NCBI RefSeq assembly: GCF_010093065.1
Contig: NZ_CP048113.1
Coordinates: 6,838,001 to 6,902,000, forward strand
Direction: 5' to 3'
DNA length: 64,000 bases
From: Chitinophaga agri
GTDB lineage: Bacteria; Bacteroidota; Bacteroidia; Chitinophagales; Chitinophagaceae
Positions 27,197 to 35,924 of this stretch are shown piece after piece. Numbering within the stretch: position 1 is the stretch's first letter; the number at the start of each line of letters is the position of its first letter. A program made the position numbers and the translations under genes. The notes below the pieces were generated by a model. It searched no databases and was not told where the DNA came from. It saw only the letters and a list, made by a program, of their open reading frames with translations.

Positions 27197-27236
27197 TTTG
27201 CTTTCTATGAACAATGTTTTATATGTTTGTACATAT
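27197..27236 (+). promoter_or_regulatory. Promoter of the mannoside operon with overlapping operator
   Basis: TTTG at 27197-27200, 21 bases, then TATGTTTG at 27222-27229 fit the Bacteroidota -33/-7 promoter. The palindrome ATATGT-TTGT-ACATAT at 27221-27236 covers the -7 box. It is a good candidate operator for the divergent GntR-type regulator. Confidence 0.65.
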
Positions 27237-27310
27237 GTATGGTCTTTAAGTGCCTTGTTTACAAGGGTGATAGCTGAAATGAATAACTAAAAGGATAATA
27301 ATTGAGGTAT

Positions 27311-30217
27311 ATGTATATACATATTGTAAAAGGCTTACAACGTATCTGCCTGATTACCTGTAGCCTGGTAATATGGGGACACCATCATTCCGCCATAGCA
27401 CAGCAAAAGGGTCCAGCCTTTACTTCTATTGAACTACAACCTACTGTGGCCTACCTGCATTACCAGGGGCGTAGTGCCAGAATGGTGAGGATGGTATTTC
27501 ACAGCGGAAATAGCTATGCGCCTGCGACGGCCTACATCCACTTTAACGGCTTATCTGATAGCATATCCGTAGCATCCTCACCCGCAGGACTGCAGGTATT
27601 TGAACTGCCTTTGCCGGGTGCGCCTGTACAGAAGGATACGGAACTGTATGTCAGACTGCGTACCGGTGGACGGGATTATACTGCCCGCTGTATGGTTAGT
27701 CCGGCGAAAGAATGGAAAGTATACCTGCTGCCACACTCGCACGTAGATATCGGTTATACCAATGTGCAGGAAAAGGTCATGCGCCTGCATATGAACAATA
27801 TTGATGAAGCCATTAAGATCGCCGCCCGCACACAGAACTATCCCGCGGAGGCCCGTTACAAATGGAATACAGAGGCTTTCTGGGTGGTAGATCACTATCT
27901 GGCTGAAGCAGATGCTGCGAAGAAAAAAGCTTTCTGGGAGGCCGTGAAAAAAGGATGGATCAATATTGATGGCGCTTACGCGAATATCAATACCAGTGTG
28001 ACCGATTCCCGTCAACTGATGCAGATGTTCCATACAGCTGTGAAGACAGCCAAAGAACAAGGTATTGACATCACTACGATGTTCCAGGGTGATGTGCCGG
28101 GGGCTTCCTGGGGACTGGCCAGTCAGGCGGCCATTACGGGTATCCGGTACTTCTGGGGCGCCCCCAATGCGGATGACCGTATCGGACGCTCTCCTGGCTG
28201 GAGAGATCGTCCATTTTACTGGCAGTCGCCGGGTCGGCAGAAAATGCTCTACTGGCAAAGTGAACCTTATTCTATCGGTTATCGCCTGAAAGGCAGCAAA
28301 ATACCTAATTTCTTTACCGTAGAAGATCCGGTGCCCTATTATACCGGCCATCCCTCCGCTAATTTCCTGAACCCTTATCTGTTTGAATACCTCGCAGGAC
28401 TGTCCCAAAAGCAATTCCCCTACAACATGACCATCATGACATGGGCGATGAGCGACAATGCGCCTATTGATCCGGAGTTACCTGAGGCCGTAAAGGAATG
28501 GAATGAGAAGTTTGCTTCTCCGAAACTGATCATCACTTCTGTAAAGCAGTTCTTTACCGATTTCGAAAGCGCTTATAAAGATAGTATACCAGTGGTATCT
28601 GGCGACTATACTGAGTTCTGGACAGATGGTATCGGCTCGGCAGCGAAAGAGACCGGCTATAACAGAAATGCATCAGAGACGCTGCAACAGGCAGATGCGG
28701 TATGGGCACTACTTGGAAAAGCTCCGTACCCTGCACGTGAGACAGACACGATCTGGAATAATATCCTCTTATTCAATGAACATACCTGGGGCGCTTATAA
28801 CAGCATCTCCAATCCGGAAGACCCTAAAGCAATTGCACAATGGTCATATAAACAATCCTTCGCACTGAAGGGGCGTGCGCAATCCGCAGCAATGCTGGAA
28901 CGTGCCACCGGCGGAGAGATAATCGCTAACGCCATTGATGTGTATAATACCATTGGTGATATACGTACGGAATTAGTGATCGTTCCTGCTGCCCGTAGTC
29001 AAGCAGGTGATCTTGTAAAAGACGTCGATGGCAGGCGTGTGCCTTCCCAGCGTCTCAGCACCGGCGAACTGGCTATACTGGCCAAAGATATAGCGCCTTA
29101 CAGCAAGCAGCGTTTTACCATACACGCAGGGAAGGCGTATACCAATACAAGGTCAGTTGTTACCAATACGACACTCAGCAACGAACTATATCATATCACG
29201 CTGGATGCAAAGACAGGTAATATCACCGGTTTGACGCGTAACGGGATAGCGCATAATCTGGCTGATTCCACAGGACTCAACCGCTATTCCTATCTGCCAG
29301 GCGATTCACTGGCGAAGATACAATATGCAGGGCCTGCGACATTGACAGTAAAAGAGAACGGACCACTGGTGGTGAGTGTGAACGTGCGCACCATTGCTCC
29401 CGGTACCAATGCATTAACCAGTGAGATCAGACTGGTCGCTGGTGTGGACCGCATTGAAGTGATCAATACGATCGATAAAAAAGCCATTACAGCGAAAGAA
29501 GGTGTACACTTCGCTTTTCCTTTCAATGTGCCCGCTGCACAAGTGCGATACAACATTCCGTGGGGTAGTGTACAGGCTGAAGCTGATCAGCTGAAGTATG
29601 CTAACAGGAACTGGTATACGGTGCAGCGATGGGTGGACGTATCAGGGAGTGATTATGGTGTTACCTGGTCTACGCCGGATGCCCCGCTGTTTGAACTTGG
29701 TACGCAGACTTCCGCCGATATGGTGGGCGGATTGCACGATCCTGCACAGTGGGCCACTTTCACAGAACAACGTCCGGCCATCTATTCCTGGGTGATGAAT
29801 AATCTCTGGCATACCAACTTCCGGCATGCGCAGGAGGGACTGGCCACATGCCGTTATTATCTGACTGTACACCGTGCTTATGATGCGTATGCCGTGAATC
29901 AGACAGGTATGGCGAATCATCGTCCACTGATAGCGGTGCCTGCTACTGGCAGCGCGACAGCGTCATTACCATTCACTGCACAGTCAACAACAGTATTGAT
30001 AGAAAGTATTAAGCCTGCGGCTGATGGGAAAGGTGTGATAGTATGGCTGGTCAATACAGCGGCGGATGAGGGAAAGATCACGCTGCAGGCGAAAGATAAG
30101 ACCCGGCGGTTACAGGTGACTGCAACGAACATGCTGGAGGAAACCGGACAACAATTAACTAATATCGTCACTCTGCCAGCGAAAGGTATTTTGATGTTAA
30201 GAGTGGAAAATAAATAA
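27311..30217 (+). CDS. GH38-like alpha-mannosidase, exported
   Basis: The product is about 968 aa. I take the ATG at 27311, which gives a signal peptide ending AIAQQ, over a TTG three codons earlier. The N-terminal 120 residues form a beta-sandwich. The catalytic domain follows with VYLLPHSHVDIGYT, NTEAFWVVDHYL and TMFQGDVPGASWGL (candidate nucleophile Asp). The rest is the GH38 C-terminal beta domains (NELYHITLDAKTGNITGLTRNG...VDRIEVINTIDKK). Some motif residues differ from classical GH38, so the linkage cleaved is uncertain. It heads an operon with sugar isomerase-like, porter and kinase genes and is probably repressed by the GntR protein. Confidence 0.85.
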   Translation: MYIHIVKGLQRICLITCSLVIWGHHHSAIAQQKGPAFTSIELQPTVAYLHYQGRSARMVRMVFHSGNSYAPATAYIHFNGLSDSISVASSPAGLQVFELPLPGAPVQKDTELYVRLRTGGRDYTARCMVSPAKEWKVYLLPHSHVDIGYTNVQEKVMRLHMNNIDEAIKIAARTQNYPAEARYKWNTEAFWVVDHYLAEADAAKKKAFWEAVKKGWINIDGAYANINTSVTDSRQLMQMFHTAVKTAKEQGIDITTMFQGDVPGASWGLASQAAITGIRYFWGAPNADDRIGRSPGWRDRPFYWQSPGRQKMLYWQSEPYSIGYRLKGSKIPNFFTVEDPVPYYTGHPSANFLNPYLFEYLAGLSQKQFPYNMTIMTWAMSDNAPIDPELPEAVKEWNEKFASPKLIITSVKQFFTDFESAYKDSIPVVSGDYTEFWTDGIGSAAKETGYNRNASETLQQADAVWALLGKAPYPARETDTIWNNILLFNEHTWGAYNSISNPEDPKAIAQWSYKQSFALKGRAQSAAMLERATGGEIIANAIDVYNTIGDIRTELVIVPAARSQAGDLVKDVDGRRVPSQRLSTGELAILAKDIAPYSKQRFTIHAGKAYTNTRSVVTNTTLSNELYHITLDAKTGNITGLTRNGIAHNLADSTGLNRYSYLPGDSLAKIQYAGPATLTVKENGPLVVSVNVRTIAPGTNALTSEIRLVAGVDRIEVINTIDKKAITAKEGVHFAFPFNVPAAQVRYNIPWGSVQAEADQLKYANRNWYTVQRWVDVSGSDYGVTWSTPDAPLFELGTQTSADMVGGLHDPAQWATFTEQRPAIYSWVMNNLWHTNFRHAQEGLATCRYYLTVHRAYDAYAVNQTGMANHRPLIAVPATGSATASLPFTAQSTTVLIESIKPAADGKGVIVWLVNTAADEGKITLQAKDKTRRLQVTATNMLEETGQQLTNIVTLPAKGILMLRVENK

Positions 30218-30228
30218 CAGTAACAGAA

Positions 30229-32085
30229 TTGATCATGTTAAATGCGCAGAAACATACGCCGCTTTTGAATAGTGAAGTGACCGGTAACTGGCGGAATGCC
30301 GGACAGCCCCTGCTGCCTTTACATCCGCCGGCGGCGCCGCAGGGATATAATATTTATCCCGCCCATACTTTAGGTAAAGGTAAGATCCACAGTGGTTATA
30401 CCACGTTGGCTGACTGGATAATGACCCATCAGCAGGTACGGATAGACGGGTATACCGGTATCTTCTGGGAAGAGCTGCGGTCATCGCTGACGGCATTGTT
30501 CGCAGAAAAGGGGGTACGGGTAAAATGGCACCTGATGCAGGCAGCAATGAAAGATGAAGCCCTCACTAATGAACTGGTGGCTCCTTTCACTGGTGAGCAT
30601 GGCGCGGTATGGGGTACACGTACCAGCCTGCAGTTGCCCGATTTCTTTGATGCCGCAACACTGACTGCTATACAGCCTGACCCTGCATATGACCTGAACA
30701 TCATCATAGGAACAGGTGCGGCGCTGACAGCTCCTGGCACACCACTGATCTACCTGGACATACCTAAGAATGAACTGCAATACCGCATGCGTGCCGGTGC
30801 TGCGAATAACCTGGGTAGTCATACGCAGGATAAGCCGGCCGAAATGTATAAGCGTGCCTACTTTGTAGACTGGGTAGTGCTGAATGATCATAAACAGGCC
30901 ATAGCCGCTGACATCAGTGTATTCGCAGACACACAATGGGGGAATACCCTGACCTGGATAAAAGCGGAGGATCTGGTAGCAGGTATACGGCACATCAGCC
31001 AGGATACTTTCCGGGTAAGGCCCTGGTTTGAAGCAGGCGCCTGGGGTGGACAATGGATGAAGGAGCATATTGCCGGTCTGCCACAGGAAGAGATTAACCT
31101 GGCCTGGTCATTTGAAATGATCGTTCCGGAGAACGGGGTGTTGTTTGAGAGTGATGATACGTTATTTGAAATACCTTTTGAATGGCTGATGTATCTGCAA
31201 CACCGGGCTATTCTGGGTAAGCATGCGGACATCTTCCGGTATGAGTTTCCTATCCGGTTTGACTTCCTGGATACATTTGATGGAGGAAATCTGTCCATTC
31301 AGTGTCATCCGTCTATGGACTACATCCGGAAGGAATTCGGAGAAACCTTTACACAGGATGAGACCTATTATATCCTTGACTGTAAAGAGAATGCTGGTGT
31401 GTATCTGGGATTTACGGAAAATATAGACGCCGGTGAATTAAAGGTGGTACTGGAGAACAGTCAGCTGGAAAGTAAGCCGGTGAATATCACGGACTATGTA
31501 CAGCTGCATCCTGCGAAAAAGCATGACCTGTTCCTGATACCTAACGGAACGGTGCATAGTGCGGGTGCTGATAACCTTGTACTGGAGATCAGTGCGACCC
31601 CTTATATTTTTACCTTCAAGATGTATGACTGGGTGCGTCCGGGACTGGATGGTAAGCCAAGACCGATCAATATTGACCATGCATTCAACAATCTTGACTT
31701 CAGCAGGAAGGGAGACGTGGTAGCGAAAGAGCTGATCTCGTCACCGTTTAAGGCAAGAGAAGGCAGTGACTGGCAGTTATGGCAACTACCTACACATTCG
31801 CAGCATTTTTATGAAATACAGCGGGTAGAAATGGAAACTACTGTATCTTTTGAGACGAATGGCCGTTGTATGATCTTAATGCTGGTGGAGGGAACGGCCG
31901 TAGCGGTGACGACAGCCAACGGAGCAGAAACATTGTATCAATATGCAGAGACGTTTGTCATACCAGCTGCGGCAACACATTTTACACTTGTTAATAAAGG
32001 TCCGGAGAAAGCGAAAGTTGTAATGGCTTTCCTCAAAGAAGACCATCCTGTATTCAGCACGATCCGTTATGAGAAAACAATCTAA
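30229..32085 (+). CDS. Class I mannose-6-phosphate isomerase-like protein with extra N-terminal domain
   Basis: The 618-aa protein is about 1.7 to 2 times the usual length of a class I isomerase. The first 300 residues resemble a degenerate nucleoside-kinase-like domain (QVRIDGYTGIFWEELRSSL...NIIIGTGAALTAPGTPLIYLDIPKNELQYR) without a P-loop. From about 340 there is the cupin-type isomerase core: FDGGNLSIQCHPSMDYIRKEFGETFTQDETYYILD carries the Q-H-E type zinc ligands, and LIPNGTVHSAG carries another His. It lies 11 bp after the GH38 gene, and its end overlaps the porter gene by 17 bp. It probably feeds mannose into fructose-6-phosphate metabolism. Confidence 0.75.
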   Translation: MIMLNAQKHTPLLNSEVTGNWRNAGQPLLPLHPPAAPQGYNIYPAHTLGKGKIHSGYTTLADWIMTHQQVRIDGYTGIFWEELRSSLTALFAEKGVRVKWHLMQAAMKDEALTNELVAPFTGEHGAVWGTRTSLQLPDFFDAATLTAIQPDPAYDLNIIIGTGAALTAPGTPLIYLDIPKNELQYRMRAGAANNLGSHTQDKPAEMYKRAYFVDWVVLNDHKQAIAADISVFADTQWGNTLTWIKAEDLVAGIRHISQDTFRVRPWFEAGAWGGQWMKEHIAGLPQEEINLAWSFEMIVPENGVLFESDDTLFEIPFEWLMYLQHRAILGKHADIFRYEFPIRFDFLDTFDGGNLSIQCHPSMDYIRKEFGETFTQDETYYILDCKENAGVYLGFTENIDAGELKVVLENSQLESKPVNITDYVQLHPAKKHDLFLIPNGTVHSAGADNLVLEISATPYIFTFKMYDWVRPGLDGKPRPINIDHAFNNLDFSRKGDVVAKELISSPFKAREGSDWQLWQLPTHSQHFYEIQRVEMETTVSFETNGRCMILMLVEGTAVAVTTANGAETLYQYAETFVIPAAATHFTLVNKGPEKAKVVMAFLKEDHPVFSTIRYEKTI

Positions 32086-33382
32086 CTTACTTTTACTGAC
32101 TACGATAGTGGCTTCCCTGGGAGGCTTCCTGTTCGGGTTTGATATGGCGGTGGTATCGGGTATCCTGCCTTTTGTGCGAGCACAATACACATTGTCTGCC
32201 TTCCAGGAAGGATGGTTTGTATCCTCTGCACTGGCAGGCTGTATTGTCGGTGTGATCATTGCCGGTAATCTCAGTGACCGGCTGGGAAGAAAAAAGCTGT
32301 TGTATATGGCAGCGTCTCTTTTTCTGCTGGCAGCACTGGGGTGTGCCTTCTTTTCTGCTCTTTCCTGGGTCATTGCGGCCCGTATTGGCGGAGGGGTGGC
32401 TGTGGGTATTGCCTCGAGCATTGTGCCGCTGTATCTGTCTGAAATAGCGCCGGACGATAAAAGGGGGCGCCTGGTCACCTATTATCAGCTGGCGGTGACC
32501 ATCGGGATACTGGTAGCGTATTGCAGTAATGCGAAGTTACTGTCTTACGCGGAAGCACATCAGCAGGCGCACAGTGGCAGTATTTTTCATTTCCTGTTTG
32601 TGACGGAGGTATGGAGAGGTATGTTCGGCATCGGTATGTTGCCTGCGGCATTGTTCCTCTTTGGGTTGATGTGGGTGCCGGAGAGTCCGCGGTGGCTGTT
32701 GCAGAAAGGGAAGGCGGTTAAGAAAGAAGGGTATGGCCCGCTGTTTGTGCCTGCTATGCGCAGGGCCCTATTACTGGGTATATTACTGCCGTTGTTTTCA
32801 CAGTTCAGCGGTATCAATGCCATCATTTATTACGGACCGTCTATTCTCAATAGTGCGGGTATTACCCTGAGTAATTCCTTCGTCAGCCAGATCATATTTG
32901 GAGCGGCCAATGTGTTCTTTACCATCTTTGCTATCTGGAAAGTGGATAGTCTGGGGAGAAGACCATTATACCTCTGGGGAACAGCCGGTGCTGCCATCAG
33001 TCTGATCCTGACAGGCATCTGCTTTTATCAGAATATGGCCACGGGAATTCCTTTATTATTAGCTGTTTTATCCTTCCTGGCATTCTTTGCATTTTCTATC
33101 GGTCCGCTGAAATTCGTGATCGCTGCCGAGATCTTCCCTGACAGCATACGTGCGAAGGCGTTATCTTTAAGCATCATGGTAATGTGGGTGTCGGATACGA
33201 TCGTGGGACAGCTGACACCTGTGCTGTTGCGGAGCCTCGGCACAGCACAGACCTTCTGGTTCTTTGGTGTATGCTGTGCCGGCGCGTTTATAGCCGTATA
33301 CCGCTTATTACCGGAAACGAAAGGACAGTCCTTTGAAGAGATCGAACAGTATTGGAAAAATTCAGTGAAACAGCGTGTATGA
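32069..33382 (+). CDS. MFS sugar porter with shortened central loop
   Basis: The 437-aa transporter has the sugar-porter signatures: GGFLFGFDMAVVSG in TM1, NLSDRLGRKKLLY after TM2, PESPRWLL after TM6, QFSGINAIIYYGPSI in TM7, DSLGRRPLYLWG, and PETKGQSFEEIEQYW at the end. Only about 20 residues separate PESPRWLL from TM7, where the family normally has 60-70, so most of the intracellular helical bundle is missing. The frame is intact and flanking motifs are perfect. The gene overlaps its upstream neighbour by 17 bp and the ROK kinase by ATGA. Confidence 0.85.
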   Translation: MRKQSNLLLLTTIVASLGGFLFGFDMAVVSGILPFVRAQYTLSAFQEGWFVSSALAGCIVGVIIAGNLSDRLGRKKLLYMAASLFLLAALGCAFFSALSWVIAARIGGGVAVGIASSIVPLYLSEIAPDDKRGRLVTYYQLAVTIGILVAYCSNAKLLSYAEAHQQAHSGSIFHFLFVTEVWRGMFGIGMLPAALFLFGLMWVPESPRWLLQKGKAVKKEGYGPLFVPAMRRALLLGILLPLFSQFSGINAIIYYGPSILNSAGITLSNSFVSQIIFGAANVFFTIFAIWKVDSLGRRPLYLWGTAGAAISLILTGICFYQNMATGIPLLLAVLSFLAFFAFSIGPLKFVIAAEIFPDSIRAKALSLSIMVMWVSDTIVGQLTPVLLRSLGTAQTFWFFGVCCAGAFIAVYRLLPETKGQSFEEIEQYWKNSVKQRV

Positions 33383-34233
33383 CAACGGGAATAGTTTTAA
33401 GTGCCGACATCGGAGGTTCGCATATAACGACTGCATTGGTGGATATGGAAAGCCGGGTAATATTGCCCGGTACCCGGCACCGTACGCATATAGATGCTCA
33501 TGGCAGTGTCGATGATATTATGGAAGGATGGACTGCCGTGATGCAGCAAACGATGCACATGGGAGACAATGTACAACAGATAGGCATTGCGATGCCCGGG
33601 CCGTTTGACTATGAAGAAGGGATTAGTCTGATAAAGGGACTGCATAAATACGAAGCGCTCTACGGATTGAATGTAAAAGAAATGCTGGCGGACAGGCTGC
33701 AGGTCAGCAAGGCCGGTATCCGGTTCACTAATGATGCGTCCTGCTTTTTGCAGGGTGAGCTCTTTGCCGGTGCGGCGAAAGGTGAACGGCAGGCGCTGGG
33801 GCTGACCCTGGGTACCGGCTTCGGATCATCCATCGCAGAAGATGGTATGGCGCTGGAAGGCACTTTCTGGAAAACACCTTTCAGGGAGACAATGGCGGAG
33901 GAGTATTTCTCTACCCGCTGGTTCCTGCGGCGATATGAGGCATTATCCGGAGAAAAGATGACCAGCGTACGTGAAATGGCTGGTCGTGCACAGCAACCGG
34001 GATATGCAAGGACGGTATTCGAAGAGTTTGGGAGTAACCTGGGGCAATTCCTGCTGGAACAACAGCCATTGCCTTCACTGATCATACTGGGAGGGAACAT
34101 TGCGCAGTCATTTGCGTTGTTTGGTACACCCTTGCAGGCGCAGCTTCCGCAGGCAAGATTTATGGTATCCTCCCAGGGAGAAGACGGGATTTTGCTGGGA
34201 GCCGCGGGGAAGTTTATGATTCCTGGTCCTTAA
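33379..34233 (+). CDS. ROK-family sugar kinase lacking the zinc motif
   Basis: The 284-aa protein has the ATP-binding start VLSADIGGSHITTALVD, the sugar site IAMPGPFDYEEG, FTNDASCFLQGELFAGAAKG with the catalytic Asp, and LGTGFGSSIAEDG. The segment that normally carries GE.GH and CxCGxxGCxE is replaced by TFWKTPFRETMAEEYFSTRWF without any Cys, so the structural zinc is absent. It probably phosphorylates the hexose taken up by the adjacent porter. The ATG at 33379 overlaps the porter stop (ATGA); an earlier in-frame ATG at 33352 is less likely. The 3' end converges on the DHFR-like gene. Confidence 0.82.
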   Translation: MTTGIVLSADIGGSHITTALVDMESRVILPGTRHRTHIDAHGSVDDIMEGWTAVMQQTMHMGDNVQQIGIAMPGPFDYEEGISLIKGLHKYEALYGLNVKEMLADRLQVSKAGIRFTNDASCFLQGELFAGAAKGERQALGLTLGTGFGSSIAEDGMALEGTFWKTPFRETMAEEYFSTRWFLRRYEALSGEKMTSVREMAGRAQQPGYARTVFEEFGSNLGQFLLEQQPLPSLIILGGNIAQSFALFGTPLQAQLPQARFMVSSQGEDGILLGAAGKFMIPGP

Positions 34234-34804
34234 TATCCCGTTCCTGGTTCACTTTGTAATACAATAGCACTACACCACTCCGGAACGTTCGTGTCCTGAC
34301 AAACTGCAGGTGAACATTTTCTTCCATGTTTCTGAACATAGGTACGCCCTGCTGGATAAACACCGGATGTACCCATATATGGAACTCATCGATGAGGCCC
34401 TGCCGGATAAATGACTGCACAATACTACTGCTGCCATAGATGATCATATCTTTTCCGGGGGACTGTTTCATCTTCAGCACCTCTTCACTGATATTGGTTC
34501 TTACTAACCGGGTATTCTGCCAGGAGATAGTTTGCAGGGTATGGGAGAAGACGATCTTGGTATGATTGTTCATCATATCTGCATATTCCCCTTCTACGCC
34601 GGTGAATGATCTAACAGGCCAATAGCCGGCCATTTTCTCATAACTACGTCTTCCGAGCAGGATGGTGTCCATCTTCCCCAGCTGATCGCAGATATAAAGC
34701 GACATTTCCTCTGTCCAGAGAGGGAAATGCCAGTCCAGCTCTCCATCAGCACCAGCCATGAAACCGTCGAGGGTCACATTCATAGATACGATTATCTTTC
34801 TCAT
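34214..34804 (-). CDS. Dihydrofolate-reductase-like (RibD C-terminal) protein
   Basis: The 196-aa product starting MRKIIVSMNVTLDGFMAGADGELDWHF is typical of small RibD_C/DHFR-like reductases, with LLGRRSYEKMAGYWP and DMIIYGSSSIVQSFIRQGLIDEFHIWVHPVFIQQGVPMF as further signatures. The NADPH-dependent substrate is unknown. An in-frame ATG at 34894 would add 30 residues that look unlike coding sequence and would lie inside the divergent regulator's promoter, so I chose 34804. The 3' end overlaps the ROK kinase gene by 20 bp in convergent orientation. Confidence 0.8.
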   Translation of the reverse strand: MRKIIVSMNVTLDGFMAGADGELDWHFPLWTEEMSLYICDQLGKMDTILLGRRSYEKMAGYWPVRSFTGVEGEYADMMNNHTKIVFSHTLQTISWQNTRLVRTNISEEVLKMKQSPGKDMIIYGSSSIVQSFIRQGLIDEFHIWVHPVFIQQGVPMFRNMEENVHLQFVRTRTFRSGVVLLYYKVNQERDIKDQES

Positions 34805-34881
34805 TGGGTCAGCGTTGCTCAGCATCAAAGGTACTGCCGGAGGATAGGTTGGACAGGGCGTGTTCCGGACTTGTGAGAGGG

Positions 34882-34913
34882 TTGTTTCTGACATACAAAT
34901 TTCCTTATTTTTG
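34882..34913 (+). promoter_or_regulatory. Promoter of the GlxA-like regulator
   Basis: TTG at 34882-34884, 21 bases, then TATTTTTG at 34906-34913 match the Bacteroidota -33/-7 consensus. The ATG follows 29 bp later. Confidence 0.65.
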
Positions 34914-34942
34914 TTGAGCAACCTGTTTAAACCAAATTCCAG

Positions 34943-35923
34943 ATGAAACACATTTCTATCTTAGTGCCTGACGAGGCCGTATTGGGTACTATCTCAGATA
35001 CGCGTTACATGTTTACTACGCTTAATGAGTTCCTGGAGTCTGACGGTAAGTCTCCTATGTTTAAAGTGCAACTTGTGGGACTGACACCGGAGGTAAGGTT
35101 AAATCAGGGGCTTTTTGCCATTCATCCTGATGTCCTGATCGGAGACATCGAAGAGACAGATCTTATCATTATACCCCCACTGAGTGGCGATCTGAAAGCT
35201 ACCCTTGAGCGCAACAAGGCATTCATTCCCTGGATCATCGATCATTATCATAATGGCGCAGAAGTGGCGAGTTTGTGTATTGGTTCCTTTATGCTGGCCG
35301 CTACAGGATTGCTGAATGGTAAAGAGTGTTCCAGTCACTGGGCATCAGCAGGAGAGTTCCGCGATATGTTCCCGGAAGTGCACCTCATTGATGGCAGGAT
35401 CATTACAGAGGAACAGGGATTGTACTCCAGCGGAGGGGCTACTTCGTACTGGAATCTGCTGTTACATCTTGTAGAGAAACTGACGGATCGTGCACTCACC
35501 ATCCGGATAGCGAAACTGTTCGCACTGGAAATAGACAGGAAGACACAGTCTCCTTTTGTCATGTTTAACGGACAAAAGCGACATGAAGACGAGCCTATAA
35601 AAAAAGCCCAGGAGTTCATCGAGTGTAACCTCACAGAAAAGATCTCTGTAGATGATCTGGCGTCAAGGTTTGCCATAGGCAGAAGGCACTTCGACCGTCG
35701 CTTTAAAAAGGCGACCAACAATACACCCGCTGAATACATTCAACGGGTGAAGATTGAGGCCGCCAAAAAGTGGCTGGAAAACAGCCATAAGAATGTCAAT
35801 GAAGTCATGTATGAAGTAGGCTACAACGACACCAAGTCTTTTCGGACAGTGTTCAAAAAGATCACGGGATTGTCGCCTATCGATTACAGGAACAAATACA
35901 ATAAGGAAGCGGTAGTGGCCTGA
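34943..35923 (+). CDS. GlxA-type regulator (DJ-1/PfpI-like domain plus AraC HTH)
   Basis: The 326-aa regulator has an N-terminal class I amidotransferase-like domain (ISILVPDEAVLGTISDTRYMFTTLNEF...VASLCIGSFMLAATGLLNGKECSSHWA, with the Cys in the nucleophile-elbow position) and a C-terminal AraC domain (KISVDDLASRFAIGRRHFDRRFKKATNNTPAEYIQRVKIEAAKKWLE...VGYNDTKSFRTVFKKITGLSPIDYR). It is divergent from the DHFR-like gene, which may be its target. The effector is unknown. The gene is preceded by a good promoter match. Confidence 0.88.
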   Translation: MKHISILVPDEAVLGTISDTRYMFTTLNEFLESDGKSPMFKVQLVGLTPEVRLNQGLFAIHPDVLIGDIEETDLIIIPPLSGDLKATLERNKAFIPWIIDHYHNGAEVASLCIGSFMLAATGLLNGKECSSHWASAGEFRDMFPEVHLIDGRIITEEQGLYSSGGATSYWNLLLHLVEKLTDRALTIRIAKLFALEIDRKTQSPFVMFNGQKRHEDEPIKKAQEFIECNLTEKISVDDLASRFAIGRRHFDRRFKKATNNTPAEYIQRVKIEAAKKWLENSHKNVNEVMYEVGYNDTKSFRTVFKKITGLSPIDYRNKYNKEAVVA

Positions 35924-35924
35924 C

